Assembly: GCF_032854445.1 (NCBI RefSeq)
Contig: NW_027018480.1
Location: 1-22,758 of the forward strand
Reading direction: 5' to 3'
Source of the DNA: Liolophura sinensis
Lineage: Eukaryota > Mollusca > Polyplacophora > Chitonida > Chitonidae
DNA length: 22,758 nt
The notes beneath the pieces were generated by a model. That model was not told the DNA's origin. It did no database searches and worked only from the letters and a program-made list of their open reading frames with translations. Of the stretch, positions 20,863 through 22,758 are shown piece by piece. Made by a program: the position numbers and the translations under genes. The first letter of the stretch is position 1. Every line of letters starts with the position of its first letter.

Positions 20863-21412
20863 CGGCTCTTACTCCATGGAAACCAGGGAAATTTGCAATT
20901 TTTCAACAGCTGCCGATGCCTGGCTCTATTCCGCATCTTTTGGCACCTTACTGAAGTGGGTCAGTGTTCAGTTGTACTTTTTACAGCAGACTGTATCAAG
21001 TACCTTGTGGTTTTCACGTACAAATGGTGTGGTTTTTCTACACGTAGATAAAGACATTGAGATTGTCTTGCACATAGAAGTAAGGCAATTGCTGGGTGAG
21101 TTAAATGGGATTGGCCCAAAGATTTGACGTCTTCTGGGCTACCGAAGGGCACATAACTTATAGTCAAAAGTTGAATATAGTAATGACCAGTCGCGATTGT
21201 ACAGAGTGCAGTGTAGCCGGTTTCAATTAACAAAAAGACCAGGCAAAAATGCAAAAGTGGAAAAAACTGTTCCAGTGCTGCTGGTAAGAGGCTAATCCGA
21301 CGTATTTTGTGACGACAAATCGAATGGTGCAAACCGCGTTGCTCTCCGACCAATACTTTTGGCTGTCGTGACAATTGAATGATCATTTATGTCATAATCA
21401 CGTGCCCAGCAA
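20863..21412 (+). repeat. Monomer M39, type D
   Basis: Complete D copy with agccggtttc. One extra A in the run near 21261 (550 bp) is the only length change after base 8785. Confidence 0.95.
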
Positions 21413-21961
21413 CGGCTCTTACTCCATGGAAACCAGGGAAATTTGCAATCTTTCAACAGCTGCCGATGCCTGGCTCAATTCCGCATCTTTTGGCACCTTA
21501 TTCATGTGGGTCTGTGGTCAGTTGTACTTTTTACAGCAGACTGTATCAAGTACCTTGTGTTTTTAACGTACAAATGGTGTGGTTTTTCTACACGTAGATA
21601 AAGACATTAAGATTGTCTTGCACTTAGAAGTAAGGCAATTGCTGGGTGAGTTAAATGGGCTTAGCCCAAAGATTTGACGTCTTCTGGGCTACCGAAGGGC
21701 ACATAACTTATAGTCAAAAGTTGAATATAGTAATGACCAGTCGCGATTGTACAGAGTACAGTTTAGCCGATTTCAATTAACAAAAAGACCAGGCAAAAAT
21801 GCAAAAGTGGAAAAACTGTTCCAGTGCTACTAGTAAGAGGCTAATCCGACGTATTTTGTGACGAGAAATCGAATGGTGCAAACCGCGTTGCTCTCCGACC
21901 AATACTTTTGGCTGAAGCGACAGATCAATGATCAATGATGTCATAATCACGTGCCCAGCAA
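21413..21961 (+). repeat. Monomer M40, type A
   Basis: A copy with gaccaggc and ACTAGT. Private tttttaacgtac near 21563 puts a stop into the reading frame that is open in most other copies. It also has ggctgaagc at the end. Confidence 0.95.
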
Positions 21962-22510
21962 CGGCTCTTACTCCATGGAAACCAGGGAAATTTGCAATCT
22001 TTCAACAGCTGCCGATGCCTGGCTCAATTCCGCATCTTTTGGCACCTTATTCATGTGGGTCTGTGGTCAGTTGTACTCTTTACAGCAGACTGTATCAAGT
22101 ACCTTGTGTTTTTCACGTACAAATGGTGTGGTTTTTCTACACGTAGATAAAGACATTAAGATTGTCTTGCACTTAGAAGTAAGGCAATTGCTGGGTGAGT
22201 TAAATGGGCTTAGCCCAAAGATTTGACGTCTTCTGGGCTACCGAAGGGCACATAACTTATAGTCAAAAGTTGAATATAGTAATGACCAGTCGCGATTGTA
22301 CAGAGTACAGTTTAGCCGATTTCAATTAACAAAAAGACGAAGCAAAAATGCAAAAGTGGAAAAACTGTTCCAGTGCTACTAGTAAGAGGCTAATCCGACG
22401 TATTTTGTGACGAGAAATCGAATGGTGCAAACCGCGTTGCTCTCCGACCAAAACTTTTGGCTGTAGCGACAGATCAATGATCAGTGATGTCATAATCACG
22501 TGCCCAGCAA
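21962..22510 (+). repeat. Monomer M41, type A
   Basis: A copy directly following another A (M40), breaking tetramer order. It has gacgaagc. Private variants: tactcttta, ccaaaactt, tgatcagtg. Confidence 0.95.
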
Positions 22511-22758
22511 CGGCTCTTACTCCATGGAAACCAGGGATATTTGCAATTTTTTAACAGCTGCCGATGCCTGGCCCAATTCCACATCTTTTGGCAACTTATA
22601 AATGTGGGTCAGTGTTTAGTTGTACTTTTTACAGCAGACTGTATCAAGTACCTTGTGTTTTTTATGTACAAATGGTGTGGTTTTTCTACACGTAGATAAA
22701 GACATTGAGATTGTCTTGGACTTAGAAGTAAGACAATTGCTGGGTGAGTGAAATGGGC
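22511..22758 (+). repeat. Monomer M42, type B (partial, window end)
   Basis: First 248 bases of a B copy (taacagc, ggcccaattccac, ttataaatg, tatgtac, gacttag, gagtgaaatg), cut by the end of the window. Private ggcaactta. Confidence 0.95.

Larger units (their letters stand above)
1..22758. repeat. Satellite DNA array, ~549-bp monomer, 41.5 copies
   Basis: The segment beginning cggctcttac, followed at once by an NcoI-type CCATGG, recurs every ~549 bases from base 1 to the end, always in the same orientation. I placed 42 starts by hand. The array runs off both ends, so the window is internal to a larger block. Monomers belong to four types (A-D) arranged as a 2196-bp tetramer, with hybrids and local rearrangements. 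No unique sequence longer than a few bases interrupts it. All stretches without genes in this window are this satellite. I do not recognise the family. Eukaryotic origin is inferred from array length, HOR organisation and absence of genes. Phase (start at base 1) is arbitrary. Confidence 0.98.

Noticed and set aside
20961-21386. 141-codon minus-strand reading frame, and the 97-codon versions of it in other D monomers
   Set aside because: It overlaps the plus-strand frame, is open only in some D copies, and has no known motif. Chance frame in a repeated sequence.
1-22758. CRISPR array
   Set aside because: Repeats are 549 bp with no short-repeat/unique-spacer alternation, and no cas-like genes are present.
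1-22758. rDNA, 5S, snRNA or tRNA gene cluster as the repeated unit
   Set aside because: I see no 5S, tRNA B-box, snRNA or rRNA core sequence in the monomer on either strand. A covariance-model scan would settle it.
1-22758. LTR or transposon array as the source of the periodicity
   Set aside because: No terminal inverted repeats, primer-binding site, polypurine tract, target-site duplications or transposase/reverse-transcriptase frames in the monomer.
1-22758. Bacterial or phage origin with operons, promoters and terminators
   Set aside because: No gene-length coding regions, and no ribosome-binding-site/gene pairs, over 22.7 kb. Short hairpins followed by T runs are repeat-borne and not next to genes.

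Overview
The whole window (1-22758) is one head-to-tail tandem array of a ~549-bp satellite monomer. I count 41 complete copies and one partial copy (22511-22758), all in the same orientation, and no flanking unique sequence at either end. There is no convincing protein-coding gene, RNA gene, transposase, CRISPR array, rDNA unit or prokaryotic regulatory signal. This points to a eukaryotic nuclear genome: heterochromatin, centromeric/pericentromeric or subtelomeric DNA, or another satellite block. I do not recognise the monomer, so species and satellite-family names are left open. By eye the monomer is moderately AT-rich (roughly 43% G+C) with mild CpG depletion.

The monomers fall into four diagnostic types (A, B, C, D). 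They differ from each other by about 4-5% (A versus C is about 24 substitutions by hand count), while copies of the same type are nearly identical, most clearly after base 8785. The basic order is A-B-C-D, a higher-order repeat (HOR) of 4 x 549 = 2196 bp, cleanest at 10981-13176. With monomers numbered M1-M42 from base 1, the order is: A B C D | A B2 B' C D A/D | A B2 B' C D A/C | A B D/C D | A B2 C D | A/C D | A B C D/A | B C D | A/C/A B C/D A* B/C D | A A B(partial). Slashes mark hybrid monomers that switch type part-way. B2 and B' are B subtypes.

Region by region: (i) 1-2182 is one ABCD tetramer, with a 17-bp deletion in its D copy. (ii) 2183-5483 and 5484-8784 are two copies of a six-monomer (~3.3 kb) block that share private variants. 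(iii) 8785-10980 is an irregular A-B-D/C-D set. (iv) 10981-15372 re-uses the variants of 5484-9882 with one monomer lost and one D gained. (v) 15373-22758 is rich in hybrids and contains an A-A doublet. These patterns are what unequal crossing-over and gene conversion produce.

Monomer length changes abruptly near base 8785. Thirteen of the first 16 monomers differ from 549 bp through scattered one-base indels. Of the next 25, 24 are exactly 549 bp. This could be a sequence-quality boundary or a real array-edge effect.

Reading frames of 60-141 codons recur simply because the monomer recurs and 549 is divisible by 3. Differences between types are almost all amino-acid-changing, several copies are frameshifted and one has an in-frame stop, so I annotate no CDS. 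The most plausible roles are structural (chromatin or kinetochore substrate, or passive satellite); any role is inference.
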